Assembly (NCBI RefSeq): GCF_900176885.1
Contig: NZ_LT839648.1
Coordinates: forward strand, 1,453,049 to 1,517,048
From: Oceanobacillus senegalensis
GTDB taxonomy: Bacteria; Bacillota; Bacilli; Bacillales; Amphibacillaceae
DNA length: 64,000 nucleotides
Direction: 5' to 3'
Position numbers and translations under genes: made by a program. The notes below the pieces were generated by a model, which was not told the DNA's origin, did no database searches, and saw nothing but the letters and a program-made list of their open reading frames with translations. Of this stretch, positions 34,169 to 41,545 are shown piece after piece; within the stretch, counting starts at the first letter, position 1, and every line of letters starts with the position of its first letter.

Positions 34169-34384
34169 TTAAAAATCATTATCTACTGATTCAATTAGTG
34201 GTTTACCAGGTAGACTTTTCCTATGGCTCCCACCATGCCATCGATACAAATGTTCTCTAAACGTTACCGGATATATAATTTCGCCTTTATCCGCTATTTG
34301 TGGATATTTAGATGCACCATAAGTATGGTGTCCAATCATAGTTTTACCTTTATATTTTGGTGCTTTACCACTTATTATTTCCAT
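34169..34384 (-). CDS. Orphan GHH-type nuclease toxin C-terminus
   Basis: 71 residues. KTMIGHHTYGASKYPQIAD carries the GHH signature of the HNH/endonuclease VII-like toxin domains found at the C-terminus of polymorphic toxins, and RWHGGSHRKSLPGKP is the conserved end. GGAGGATG lies before the ATG, but a domain of this kind is normally the tail of a much larger LXG, WXG or RHS protein; no such N-terminus is present. It is therefore an orphan toxin cassette, as left behind by recombination at polymorphic toxin loci. If translated it would be a cytoplasmic nuclease, while its immunity gene is broken. Confidence 0.65.
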   Translation of the reverse strand: MEIISGKAPKYKGKTMIGHHTYGASKYPQIADKGEIIYPVTFREHLYRWHGGSHRKSLPGKPLIESVDNDF

Positions 34385-34523
34385 TGTTTGTTCATCCTCC
34401 GACCATTCCCTCGTTTAAAGAAATTGTACGTCAATGTAAATCAATAAAGTACAATATTGGGCTTACAAGAGTTATTTCAATCAATAAAATAATTAAAGTT
34501 TATTCGACACTCCTTATTAGAAA

Positions 34524-34556
34524 ATACCTTAGAGGACACTAAATCCTCTAAGGTAT
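34524..34556 (-). terminator. Terminator after the immunity-like gene
   Basis: ATACCTTAGAGGA (34524-34536) and TCCTCTAAGGTAT (34544-34556), a perfect 13-bp stem with a seven-base loop; minus strand continues TTTTC. Confidence 0.8.
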
Positions 34557-34561
34557 CTAAG

Positions 34562-35038
34562 TTATAGTTGTGTCAGGCTTGTTATATCACAGTGTTTAAT
34601 GGAAAATTTGTTAAAAAAGTCTAAGGCCTTTTTAGTTAATACTAACTCTCCTCTTGGGGATAGGCAAAAATCGTGTCCAGACCAATTATTGAAATTCTCT
34701 CCTTCTATTTCAACTGTACCAAGTGGAATAAATCTAGTAAAAGTAGGAAGTTCTTTATTGGGATATAATTCCATAAATACATCGGACATAGTTATTCGAC
34801 ATTTTTCTAATTTATAGTCTTTAAATTCACTCTTTTTTAATTCATCTTCTAGATTGCTTGATATTATAAAGACTGGTGTAGACTCTAAGAGGTCATCTCC
34901 TAGCCACCCCTCAAACTCATAATGCAAGAATTTTATTTTCCCTGATATACCCTCTTTTGCAACATCTTCTTCTGTTCCATAAATCGTTTGTTCACCATGA
35001 CCCCCTGACACTTCTGGCTCTAAAAAATATAATATCAT
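34562..35038 (-). CDS. Immunity-protein-like gene of the toxin remnant
   Basis: 158 residues. It follows the broken toxin end (35060-35625) by 21 bases, the usual place of an immunity gene. The middle and C-terminal part (DDLLESTPVFIISSNLEDEL, then SPRGELVLTKKALDFFNKFS) resembles DUF1629/Imm11-like immunity proteins in layout, which is a weak similarity. Ribosome site GAAAGGACG precedes the ATG. It has its own terminator. Function as an antitoxin is inferred from position. Confidence 0.55.
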   Translation of the reverse strand: MILYFLEPEVSGGHGEQTIYGTEEDVAKEGISGKIKFLHYEFEGWLGDDLLESTPVFIISSNLEDELKKSEFKDYKLEKCRITMSDVFMELYPNKELPTFTRFIPLGTVEIEGENFNNWSGHDFCLSPRGELVLTKKALDFFNKFSIKHCDITSLTQL

Positions 35039-35059
35039 TAGTTATCGTCCTTTCTATAT

Positions 35060-35625
35060 TTACTCATTTTTTATGGGTGGATTAAAGTTTTCACCATATT
35101 TTTTATCCAAATCAACCATATAGTTTATTATTTCTTCTTTTGTAGGATTAGGATTATTTCTGTAAAATCTATTCCAATCTTTTCTTATTTTTGATAAGTG
35201 TATATCACTGTTAATTTCCTTAGGTATTCCTCTGAGATTTTTTAGAGCATGAATTTCCTCAAGTGTAAACAAGTCAGGATATTTTTTAGAACTTGTTGCT
35301 CAATAGCATGATGAACTACAACACTTCCTTCAAGTTCAGGATATTCATCAAAAAATGTGTTTCTATAATTCTTAATATCTTTATTACTACCCATATTCGC
35401 GACATTCTCTACTTTCTTAGCCGGCACCCCATCCGCATCTACCTTAAGTATATCATCCACTTTCCTAAGCTTTAATACCTTCCCAACCGGAATTATCGAA
35501 GCTGTGGCGATGCCTCTATCAATGAGTGATGCGTCTGAACTAGTTAGCGTATTTACATCGTCTAATAGCATGAAGTCTGCTACTTCTTTGGCTCCGCTGG
35601 CTACGGTTGAACCAACATCCTTCAC
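35060..35625 (-). pseudogene. Frameshifted C-terminus of a pre-toxin/HNH-type polymorphic toxin (LXG class)
   Basis: First frame (35242-35625): VGSTVASGAKEVADFMLLDD, then GIATASIIPVGKVLKLRKVD, a pre-toxin (PT-TG-like) segment, then YRNTFFDEYPELEGSVVVHH. After HHAIEQQVLK the sense continues in the second frame (35060-35272) as YPDLFTLEEIHALKNLRGIP and ends FNPPIKNE. One base added to the A-run at 35282-35287 joins the two frames exactly. HHAIEQQ and LKNLRGIP recall HNH-like nuclease toxins. Upstream of 35625 the frame is open but lacks the long LXG N-terminus, so it is also 5'-truncated, fused near the preceding gene's stop. Confidence 0.7.
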
Positions 35626-35663
35626 GCCATTCCATGTTTTTTCTAGGAAGCTTAATTCCCTTT

Positions 35664-36134
35664 TTATTCGCCGTTTTCGGTTAGAACCGTTACATATAGA
35701 TTGTTTCCGGTTACATCCTTAGCAGCTGAAGAAATTAATTCTTGATATTGTTTTCTAATCCAATCTCGCTGAAATTCATTTTTACAATAAACAATGATGG
35801 TAGTATCTTTAATAAGTGCTTTGGTGTGTTGGAACCAAGCTTCATAAGCATCAGAAGATATTTGTTTAGAGATCAGAAGTAATACTTGATTCCAAAAATC
35901 ATTGTTCGTTACATTTTTTATCTCGTTTTCCTCTAAAATGGGTGAGATTAAGATACTCAGTCCACTTTCTCCATGATCCCACATCTTAACCCATGGATAA
36001 GTGCCTTCAGGTAATATAAAAGTTCTTTCTTCAAGTGGTCTAATTGCTTCTTTGTTACCAATGCATCCATGCGAAAACGTAGTGGGATGAATATTTACAA
36101 CTCTGTTTGTATCATTGTAATATTTAAATTTCAA
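35664..36134 (-). CDS. Protein with C-terminal DnaA N-terminal-like domain
   Basis: 156 residues. Residues 1-66 (KFKYYNDTNRVVNIHPTTFS, then EERTFILPEGTYPWVKMWD) form a small unnamed domain. Residues 78-156 (FWNQVLLLISKQISSDAYEA, TTIIVYCKNEFQRDWIRKQY) match the DnaA N-terminal domain layout: a W near the start, EAW-type helix, NEF.RDWI motif, final strand LYVTVL. No AAA+ or DNA-binding domain follows. TTG start with GGGAG upstream. The DnaA N-domain mediates self-assembly and binding of DnaB and regulators such as SirA, so this may be a phage-derived modulator of replication initiation; that role is inference. Confidence 0.65.
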   Translation of the reverse strand: MKFKYYNDTNRVVNIHPTTFSHGCIGNKEAIRPLEERTFILPEGTYPWVKMWDHGESGLSILISPILEENEIKNVTNNDFWNQVLLLISKQISSDAYEAWFQHTKALIKDTTIIVYCKNEFQRDWIRKQYQELISSAAKDVTGNNLYVTVLTENGE

Positions 36135-36297
36135 CTTACTCGCTCCCTAAGTATTTGATAGGTTCTGTATAACAAAATTAACCGTAAAAGTCTTACGGAT
36201 TGTGTAAGGCAATAGGTTATGCTTATTAACATAAATCCTAATTTGGTAAATATAACATAATACTTGCAACTTTATATCGAGAAGAGGATATTACGAA

Positions 36298-36720
36298 TCA
36301 GAATAAATCGTCACTCCTCTCATCCTGAAACCGCCCATACTCCTTCCAAAAATCCAATTCCACCGTTCCTGTTGGTCCATTTCGATGTTTGGAAATAATC
36401 ACCTCTGTCATCGTATGACTTTCTATTTTTCTATGATAATAATCATCTCAATAAAGAAAGGCGATGACGTCTGCATCTTGTTCGAGTATTCCCTAAGATT
36501 CGACATCAGCGGGCATTTGTCTTGTCTCGATTCGACGCCTCGGGATAGCGGGACCTTTAATTCCATGGCAAGTAGCTTTAGCTCCCTGGTAATTTCCCCG
36601 ATTTCTAAATCTCTGCTGTCCTTTCGAATGGTGGCTGGGGTGATAAGCTGTAGGTAATCGAGATTGATGAGATGATTGTCATTCGGATCCTTATGAACGG
36701 CATTCGAATGGTGGACCGAA
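36298..36720 (-). pseudogene. dnaB: Decayed phage-type replicative DNA helicase (dnaB), C-terminal part
   Basis: Minus strand, read in order: HKDPNDNHLI, DYLQLITPATIRKDSRDLEI, GEITRELKLLAMELKVP, LSRGVESRQDK, MSNLRE, then after a frameshift LEQDADVIAFLY, an in-frame TGA, DDYYHRKIESHTMTEVIISK, HRNGPTGTVELDFWKEYGRF and a stop at 36298. These are consecutive blocks of DnaB-family helicases. Losses: the VIALSQ segment, a frameshift near 36500 and a nonsense codon. A second fragment is at 32683-32790. Probably a prophage remnant, since the chromosomal DnaB must be intact elsewhere. No gene in 36135-36297 or 36721-36859. Confidence 0.85.
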
Positions 36721-36859
36721 CCTGAGACAGGGTATAGCTCTAACCATGGTAAGGATTGGGGTGGTTGAGGCCTGATTTTAAGTTCAGTTATTTTTCTGTG
36801 CCGCTTTAAAATTCTTCTATGTAGAATCTATATTATTAGGATAATCTTAATGCTTATTA

Positions 36860-36879
36860 ATTTATGATACGGTTCACCG
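36860..36879 (+). repeat. Left 20-bp direct repeat of the island (candidate att site)
   Basis: ATTTATGATACGGTTCACCG; the other copy at 57840-57859 differs at one base (G for A at the eighth position). It lies just beyond the dnaB remnant and just before the first island terminator and gene. Confidence 0.6.
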
Positions 36880-36892
36880 TGGTTATTTAAGA

Positions 36893-36938
36893 GGCAAAAA
36901 AAAAAGAGGGCAGTTATCAATGAATACTTGATAACTGC
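36893..36938 (-). terminator. Terminator after the 304-aa gene
   Basis: GCAGTTATCAA (36910-36920) and TTGATAACTGC (36928-36938), perfect 11-bp stem, followed on the minus strand by CCTC and ten T residues. Confidence 0.85.
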
Positions 36939-36965
36939 TTCTTTAATGTTAATTCTTTTTATCTA

Positions 36966-37880
36966 TTAGCCAAGAACCTCCTTCACCTTTCCTTTCCAAT
37001 CATTCCGATGAATCAATCTCCATTCATGAAGATTGTTTTGTATAATTTCCGCTTTACTCATTTTAGATACATTCTCCCAATCACCTTTGACAACATAAGT
37101 AGCGTTACCTAAAGTTGCACTTTCAAAAACATAGATGTCCTTTTTTTCAAAACCAAACACAACATAACCAGAAAATCCATTCTGTCCAATTGCTTCAAAG
37201 TCAGGTTTATACTCAGCAATCGTTTCAAGCCTTTCCCAAATGACCATTTGCTTAGATTTTTTACTTGATTCAACTATTTCCTTAAAATGTTGCTTTCTCT
37301 TCTCCCATGGTAATCCATTACTTTCTAAGAAAATCCAGTTATAACGTTTTAACCGATTAGGTTTATAGTAAGAATCTAAGGATTCCGTAAATATTTCACA
37401 CTTCCCAACCAACTCTAAGATAATGTTTGCTCCAACTGTTGCAAGCTCTAAATCTATTTCTTTATTAAATGTTTTGTTTATCAATAGATATAATTCATCA
37501 TCTCTTTCTTCTAATACAATTTCAAATCCTGTTCCTGGTTCAAGTTCTTTTTTATAAACTTTACGTGGAATATCGACAAAATCAGTTACTTCTTCTGTTT
37601 TGTCCCTACCTCGGAACTCCCTCCTCGTTGAATACATAGAGATGTAAATTGTTTCTTTGGGTAAGTCCTTTCGAATATTTTCTTTCCCTTCAATGTTATA
37701 GCGAGTGAACCTACCAACTATAGGAGGAAACATTGCCTGTCCTGGTTCTAAAACAGGAAAACCTATTCCTTCGATTTGCTCTTTATTTTCGCTCGTAATC
37801 TTTAACCCTAATTTAAAGTTCCCATCAATTGACTTCACATACTTTTCAATTGATCTGATGTACTTTTTTCCTTTAATCAT
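36966..37880 (-). CDS. Island protein of unknown function (304 aa)
   Basis: 304 residues. No catalytic motif is recognised. The first 175 residues are beta-rich (FPVLEPGQAMFPPIVGRFTR, ETIYISMYSTRREFRG). The C-terminal part, about 215-304, reads VIWERLETIAEYKPDFEAIG, then FVFESATLGNAT-like (YVFESATLGNATYVVKGDWE) and HEWRLIHRNDWKGKVKEVL; a block of this kind recurs at the ends of several proteins in defence clusters, as far as I recall, without a named function. AAAGGAG precedes the ATG. It is separated from the SIR2 gene by 230 bases with a terminator, so it is probably an independent transcript. Confidence 0.6.
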   Translation of the reverse strand: MIKGKKYIRSIEKYVKSIDGNFKLGLKITSENKEQIEGIGFPVLEPGQAMFPPIVGRFTRYNIEGKENIRKDLPKETIYISMYSTRREFRGRDKTEEVTDFVDIPRKVYKKELEPGTGFEIVLEERDDELYLLINKTFNKEIDLELATVGANIILELVGKCEIFTESLDSYYKPNRLKRYNWIFLESNGLPWEKRKQHFKEIVESSKKSKQMVIWERLETIAEYKPDFEAIGQNGFSGYVVFGFEKKDIYVFESATLGNATYVVKGDWENVSKMSKAEIIQNNLHEWRLIHRNDWKGKVKEVLG

Positions 37881-37949
37881 TTAGAGTATTCTCCTTTCAA
37901 TATTAATTTCATTTTTATTTATAACTTGGTTCTGACTTCATCACTTCAA

Positions 37950-37986
37950 TAAAAAAAGACAGCTCTAATTCATTTAGAAACTGCCT
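37950..37986 (-). terminator. Terminator after the DarT-NADAR-SIR2 operon
   Basis: AGACAGCTCTAA (37957-37968) pairs with TTAGAAACTGCCT (37974-37986) allowing one G-U and a small bulge; the minus strand continues in seven T residues. It lies about 125 bases after the SIR2 stop; 37987-38112 holds no gene. Confidence 0.65.
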
Positions 37987-38112
37987 CTTCTATATCTGGT
38001 TGTTAATTCTTGTTTTAAGTTATCGGACAATTTCTTCATCCATAATACGCTTTCGACTTGCTGTCACTCTTTACTCTAATATACATCACCCCATCAAAAG
38101 TGACTCTTACAA

Positions 38113-39462
38113 CTATAACTCTAATTTATATTCTTCTCCTTTATCTACTGCGTCAAGAAGTTCCAAAGTATGTTTGGAGTATTTATGCATCTCAGTTTTA
38201 CCAGTCTTAATTAAAATATGATATTTATTATCTGTCTCTTTAATGTTTATCCCTTTATTCCTTTGTATTGATTCTATTAATCTATTTGCACTATGCCAAT
38301 TCGAATATCCCAGTTGTTGACCAATCTGTGTTAAATTATATGGATATTGAAGGTTAAGTTGGCTTGGATCATCAAGCATAGCAACGCCATAAAGTTTTGG
38401 TAACGATTGTTCATCACTGACTGCTTTTTCGATTATATCGAAGTCTACCTCCACACTTCTTCTTGGAATATCGCTACGCACCAATTTATATGTTCTTGCA
38501 AGTAATGCTCTTAGAAGTTTTGGATGTACGTTATCCCATGCTTTGTTCGCACTGAATGCTTCATATACCCAATCGAAATTTTTAGTTTCTATATATTTAA
38601 TTCTTACCTCTTTGTTATTTATGAATAATACTTTTTCTCTTGGTGGTATATCATTCTCTGTTATGTTTTTATTATACTCTAAGAAGTAAATGTTAGGAAT
38701 TAAGTCACCATCTGTAGAGATGATTTCATCTATATCCGATAGTATTCTTTGAATGTTTTTGTCATTTGCACTATACCCAATAAAAACTAAAGGATGTTCT
38801 GCGAAAAAAGTTAATAGCTTTGCACTAAGATACTTCTTCTTCTTTAAAAATATCTCATAGTCCTCTTTATTGAATACCAGATCCTTAAACTCACTTGTAC
38901 TTCCATGAATTTTAAAGATTTCACCAATAGACATTGTGTCAGGCTTTAATATTCTTTGTCCAATTATAGATTGATAGTCCGTAAAAACATTCTCGATAAA
39001 CAGATCATAATTGGTAGTTATGATTGCATGTGGCTGTATCTCTTGCAGAAGTTCTATTTCTGTTCGATGATGCTCTGATTGCACACTATCAATACTATCT
39101 GGTGTAATTGAATCCAGTATAGAAGCTATCATAAACTTGATATATGATGATTTTGGAATAGATGCGTCAAACAGTTCATTAGGAAATCTATCTTTATTTT
39201 CCCATGCCCATTTTCGATAATAATTGGTATATTCACTACCTACCTCTTCTAACGAAACCCCGTCTTGTAAGTAATATCCTACTTCATGAGGTATATAAGG
39301 GCATTCTTTTTGCAGTCTTTCTAACAACTCAATCCAATTTGGTGCATCAAAATATCTTTTAGATAATCCCGATCCTATAAAAAGCACTGGCTGTGTACCA
39401 AGTTCATTTAAGCATTCTTTTATATCCGAGGTTACATCTGACATATAGTCACTGTAGTTCAA
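38113..39462 (-). CDS. SIR2-domain defence protein (putative NADase)
   Basis: 449 residues. SIR2 motifs in order: nucleotide loop LFIGSGLSKR (residues 28-36), ITTNYD (148-153), catalytic His 186 in FKIHGSTSEF, and VFIGYSANDKNI (227-237). Zinc-binding Cys pairs of deacetylases are absent, as in SIR2 effectors of anti-phage systems, which hydrolyse NAD+. The last 120 residues include a winged-helix-like piece (YNLTQIGQQLGYSNWHSANR). TTG start with AAGGAG at eight bases. It follows the NADAR gene by 35 bases and is the third gene of the DarT operon. NADase activity is inferred from the family. Confidence 0.8.
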   Translation of the reverse strand: MNYSDYMSDVTSDIKECLNELGTQPVLFIGSGLSKRYFDAPNWIELLERLQKECPYIPHEVGYYLQDGVSLEEVGSEYTNYYRKWAWENKDRFPNELFDASIPKSSYIKFMIASILDSITPDSIDSVQSEHHRTEIELLQEIQPHAIITTNYDLFIENVFTDYQSIIGQRILKPDTMSIGEIFKIHGSTSEFKDLVFNKEDYEIFLKKKKYLSAKLLTFFAEHPLVFIGYSANDKNIQRILSDIDEIISTDGDLIPNIYFLEYNKNITENDIPPREKVLFINNKEVRIKYIETKNFDWVYEAFSANKAWDNVHPKLLRALLARTYKLVRSDIPRRSVEVDFDIIEKAVSDEQSLPKLYGVAMLDDPSQLNLQYPYNLTQIGQQLGYSNWHSANRLIESIQRNKGINIKETDNKYHILIKTGKTEMHKYSKHTLELLDAVDKGEEYKLEL

Positions 39463-39497
39463 TTAAAACACTCCTTTCCCTTCTTAGCAAAAATCTA

Positions 39498-40223
39498 TCA
39501 ATCAATATCATCAAAAATACTTAATTGCTCGGTGCTTTCTCCAATTTTCTCATTCTCGTCATGTTCATTACTATGTGTACCAATAATTATTCGCTTATAA
39601 CTATCAACAGATTCTAATGCATCTTCTAATAGGTTTTCTTTATACAACGATACATAAAGTGCAACAGATTTTGCCTGGCAATTAATAGATTTCTGTGGGT
39701 TAAACTCTATATCTGTAAATGCGTTATACTCAATTACCTTATCTGCCAATTCCTTATTTAAAGCTAAAGCATTTATATACAACCAATCATAAAACAATGT
39801 TTTAGGTTCAAGATTCCACTTTCTATTAAAATATTGAAAGTATAACAAATCCCCACTATTTTTAATTCGTGGATCTTTTTTTGCCTCTTTTGATGTTTTT
39901 TCATAGAGATCTAAAAAAGGGCCACCTTTTTGAAATACTTTGCTTGCTTGAAAGGCAGTTTCAACACTAAATCTCCTACCGCTTTTTGCCGTTATTATTA
40001 AGTTAAATGCACTTAACGCTACACCCAATTCATCTTGTGACTTGCTCGAAATCTCTAATAACTTTAGTGATTCATCATACTCCTTTGTATTACGATGCAA
40101 TGAATCTATTGATTTTTGTTTCTGTGTAATAGAAAAACCTGGAAACCAATCGAACTGAATCTCTTTCTCCTTAACAAAACTTTCTTTATACTTTTTTGCA
40201 ATAAATACAGGTCTTTTAGCCAT
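39498..40223 (-). CDS. NADAR-type antitoxin paired with DarT
   Basis: 241 residues. MAKRPVFIAKKYKES, WFPGFSITQKQKSIDSLH, ISSKSQDELGVALSAFNL, VETAFQASKVF, GGPFLDLYEKTSKEAKKDPR and FTDIEFNPQKSINCQAKSVA match the NADAR proteins encoded with DarT1-type toxins, reported as ADP-ribosyl-guanine hydrolases that undo the toxin's mark on DNA. ATAAGGAGAATAT lies before the ATG. It starts nine bases after darT, in the usual toxin-antitoxin operon arrangement. Confidence 0.8.
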   Translation of the reverse strand: MAKRPVFIAKKYKESFVKEKEIQFDWFPGFSITQKQKSIDSLHRNTKEYDESLKLLEISSKSQDELGVALSAFNLIITAKSGRRFSVETAFQASKVFQKGGPFLDLYEKTSKEAKKDPRIKNSGDLLYFQYFNRKWNLEPKTLFYDWLYINALALNKELADKVIEYNAFTDIEFNPQKSINCQAKSVALYVSLYKENLLEDALESVDSYKRIIIGTHSNEHDENEKIGESTEQLSIFDDID

Positions 40224-40232
40224 ATATTCTCC

Positions 40233-40880
40233 TTATAACCTCCAATGCTCGAAATCGTGCCTATAACTATAAAGCCATGGTTCCACACTTGGTCTTACAG
40301 TTGAAGGAACTAAGTAACTATACTGGTTTAGTTTTTCTTCACTCACAAATGCAACTCCCCATATTAATTCTGGTTCTATCTTATCAAAAACCAACACCTC
40401 GGCTTGTGGATGAGTAGGAATACTACTTTTCAAGTTCAATTCATTTCTTGTTGGTTTTCCAGGATATTCATAATAAAGACGTTTTAAAGCGTCAACACCT
40501 TTTCTTTGATCTAACGGCATCGAAACTACTTTCCCACTGGCCGCATTTTCAACACAAAATGCACAGTCCTTCTCCCATAAAATCTTCTTTTTTATCCCTA
40601 AAACAACCCAATCAATATCTTGATTTTTGTCTCTATACTTATAAAACATCTGGTAATTTGGAAATTGTATCGATACACAATTAGCATCTAAACAGTTATC
40701 TAATCTGTATTCATCGTTGTTTATGTAATTCAATCTTCTTTGAGATAAAGAATCAATGGGTAATAATCCATTACTAAATATACTACTTAAATTTTCAATG
40801 CGAGTAAAATGAACTAAAGTTGTTATGTCTCTGTCTTTAACAAAGCTCTCAATTGCTCTTTCCTGAACCACATTTTTCAT
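40233..40880 (-). CDS. darT: DarT-family DNA ADP-ribosyltransferase toxin
   Basis: 215 residues. The NAD-binding start TTLVHFTRIENLSSIFSNGL (residues 20-39) and the C-terminal catalytic loop HPQAEVLVFDKI with Glu 161 are DarT (DUF4433) hallmarks; conserved Arg residues follow the HFT motif (QRRLNYINNDEYRLD). DarT enzymes attach ADP-ribose from NAD+ to a base in single-stranded DNA; pairing with NADAR rather than a macrodomain DarG suggests the DarT1, guanine-modifying branch. GGGGGA precedes the ATG. First gene of the operon, divergent from the regulator at 40959. Confidence 0.85.
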   Translation of the reverse strand: MKNVVQERAIESFVKDRDITTLVHFTRIENLSSIFSNGLLPIDSLSQRRLNYINNDEYRLDNCLDANCVSIQFPNYQMFYKYRDKNQDIDWVVLGIKKKILWEKDCAFCVENAASGKVVSMPLDQRKGVDALKRLYYEYPGKPTRNELNLKSSIPTHPQAEVLVFDKIEPELIWGVAFVSEEKLNQYSYLVPSTVRPSVEPWLYSYRHDFEHWRL

Positions 40881-40958
40881 TAAATAAATCCCCCTAATTA
40901 TGAATATTTTCTCTCTATCAATCTATAATTAAAAAACAAAAAGATAGGAGGTGTACCC

Positions 40959-41462
40959 ATGAATAAAGACAACTTCACTACAATGAACAGCAAACAACGT
41001 GTAAAAGTTGTGAACGACCTTCTCCAAAAGGAAGGAAATGATTTGCGAAAGGTTGCAGATATCCTCAAAATCAAATACAGCACGTTTACAAAACTTATGC
41101 AGGAAGATGATTACGTGTATATTAAGAGATTAGGAATGTATTGTAAATTCGTTCAAGATGAAAGTTTAATAGTTGATGATCCTACATCAGATAGTGATGA
41201 AGTAGCCTTCATCAAAGAAAACTTTGCTATTTTGCAATCACTTATTGAAAGTAGAAAGGGCAACTATGACTTCATATTGGACAAGCGAATCTACCATTCC
41301 TCTTCTAAGACAGTAACCAAGAACTTCCGCATATCTGATGATATCTATAAACTATTTGCTAAAACCTGCGATGAACAATTTCCTCACCTTAAACTACAGG
41401 ACATTATCGCCCAACTACTCCTCACCTTTACTGATCAATACGCCAACCAAAACAATATCTAA
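40959..41462 (+). CDS. Putative DNA-binding regulator (HTH plus RHH-like)
   Basis: 167 residues. The N-terminal part (KQRVKVVNDLLQKEGNDLRK, VADILKIKYSTFTKLMQ) is a helix-turn-helix-like segment; the C-terminal part (KNFRISDDIYKLFAKTCDEQ, IIAQLLLTF) resembles a ribbon-helix-helix domain. ATAGGAGGTG lies before the ATG. It is divergent from darT across 78 bases, so it may control that operon. The name is a guess from predicted secondary structure; no family recognised. Confidence 0.55.
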   Translation: MNKDNFTTMNSKQRVKVVNDLLQKEGNDLRKVADILKIKYSTFTKLMQEDDYVYIKRLGMYCKFVQDESLIVDDPTSDSDEVAFIKENFAILQSLIESRKGNYDFILDKRIYHSSSKTVTKNFRISDDIYKLFAKTCDEQFPHLKLQDIIAQLLLTFTDQYANQNNI

Positions 41463-41469
41463 ATAGAAA

Positions 41470-41508
41470 AAGGCAGTTCCTTTACATTAATCTGTTAGGA
41501 ACTGCCTT
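41470..41508. terminator. Bidirectional terminator
   Basis: AAGGCAGTTCC (41470-41480) and GGAACTGCCTT (41498-41508), perfect 11-bp stem, 17-base loop, between convergent regulator and restriction operon. Confidence 0.85.
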
Positions 41509-41545
41509 CTGTTGTTATTTCTATGTTGTAATGCCGAGAAGTTCG

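Noticed and set aside
36385-36657. 90-codon plus-strand ORF across the dnaB remnant.
   Set aside because: The complementary strand reads consecutive DnaB blocks with lesions; the plus frame is incidental.
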